A stretch of 6,111 nucleotides of DNA from the NCBI GenBank assembly GCA_964430915.1, contig CAYSHT010000119.1, positions 1 to 6,111 on the forward strand, given 5' to 3'. Position 1 is the stretch's first letter, and each line of letters opens with the position of its first letter. The position numbers and the translations under genes are program-made. The notes under the pieces were generated by a model that was given only the letters and a program-made list of their open reading frames with translations, was not told where the DNA came from and ran no database searches. Source of the DNA: JAFGBH01 sp964430915 (lineage in GTDB: Bacteria > Desulfobacterota > Syntrophia > Syntrophales > UBA2210). Of this stretch, positions 5,874 to 6,111 are shown one piece after another.

Positions 5874-6065
5874 TCACCCTTCCTTATCCTTACCTTCCTT
5901 ATAAAAATTTGTCAGAAATTCTGACTCCATTGGAGAGAGATTGAATTCCTGTCCTGCTTTCATGATCAGCTTGGAAATGGGTGTTCCGTCATCATCCTGA
6001 ATTTTCGATGAAATCCACTTAATAGCCTGCCTCATTTTTTCACCCTTTGGTTGAACTACTGCCAT
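5874..6065 (-). CDS. Small helical protein of unknown function
   Basis: The 63-aa product begins MAVVQPKGEKMRQAIKWISS and continues as predicted helices around ISKLIMKAGQEFNLSP and MESEFLTNFY, ending in a charged tail. It has no signal peptide, membrane segment or cysteine, so it should be cytoplasmic. I have a general impression that similar short proteins starting MAVVQP occur in deltaproteobacteria, but I cannot confirm it here. The start is supported by AAAGGAG (6072-6078 on the plus coordinates) six bases before the ATG, a textbook Shine-Dalgarno. It is the first of three minus-strand genes in the window; the gap to the next is 111 bp. Function is unknown; the short helical layout would suit a small nucleic-acid-binding or adaptor protein, but nothing specific shows it. 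Confidence 0.75.
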   Translation of the reverse strand: MAVVQPKGEKMRQAIKWISSKIQDDDGTPISKLIMKAGQEFNLSPMESEFLTNFYKEGKDKEG

Positions 6066-6070
6066 TCCGT

Positions 6071-6078
6071 ACTCCTTT
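6071..6078 (-). promoter_or_regulatory. Shine-Dalgarno of the 63-aa protein gene
   Basis: On the minus strand the sequence reads AAAGGAGT, with its GGAG core six bases before the ATG at 6065. It is the main evidence that this short frame is a real gene. Confidence 0.75.
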
Positions 6079-6111
6079 CTAAAAAACCATCATCCGTCGT
6101 TACAAAACGGT

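Noticed and set aside
5631..5924. 97-aa open frame on the plus strand
   Set aside because: It overlaps two better supported minus-strand small genes and has no convincing ribosome binding site.

Overview
This window looks like a stretch of a Desulfobacterota (former Deltaproteobacteria) chromosome. That placement is an inference from gene content: an AMP-forming fatty acyl-CoA synthetase, a desulforedoxin-like small iron or zinc protein, a DRG-like GTPase with a TGS domain, and an intergenic array of GC-rich hairpins of a kind I associate from memory with that group. No rRNA, tRNA, CRISPR array, transposase or phage gene was seen.

Layout. Bases 1-98 are a leader with a hairpin and a 10-bp palindrome. 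Bases 99-1676 (+) encode an acyl-CoA synthetase that appears complete. Bases 1677-2025 are noncoding and hold a near-consensus sigma-70 promoter, three related hairpins and a perfect 9-bp dyad. Bases 2026-3663 (+) encode a secreted or periplasmic protein with a helical N-terminal half and a beta-rich C-terminal half, which I cannot assign to a known family. Bases 3681-4445 (+) encode a small outer-membrane beta-barrel 17 bp downstream, almost certainly in the same operon. A strong hairpin at 4473-4512 ends this operon and serves the convergent minus-strand genes as well.

The minus-strand block reads from the right edge leftwards: a conserved-looking 63-aa helical protein (6065-5874), a 59-aa desulforedoxin-like protein (5762-5583), and the TGS GTPase (5518-4532). 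They point the same way with gaps of 111 and 64 bp, so they could be co-transcribed, but no decisive promoter or terminator separates or joins them.

How the genes may work together. The acyl-CoA synthetase would activate fatty or aromatic acids for beta-oxidation or lipid synthesis and seems to be its own unit. The most unusual part is the two-gene envelope operon: both products carry signal peptides, the transcript would have a leader of roughly 280 nt containing the hairpin array, and the first gene contains a run of nine G residues that could allow slippage. Its function is unknown.
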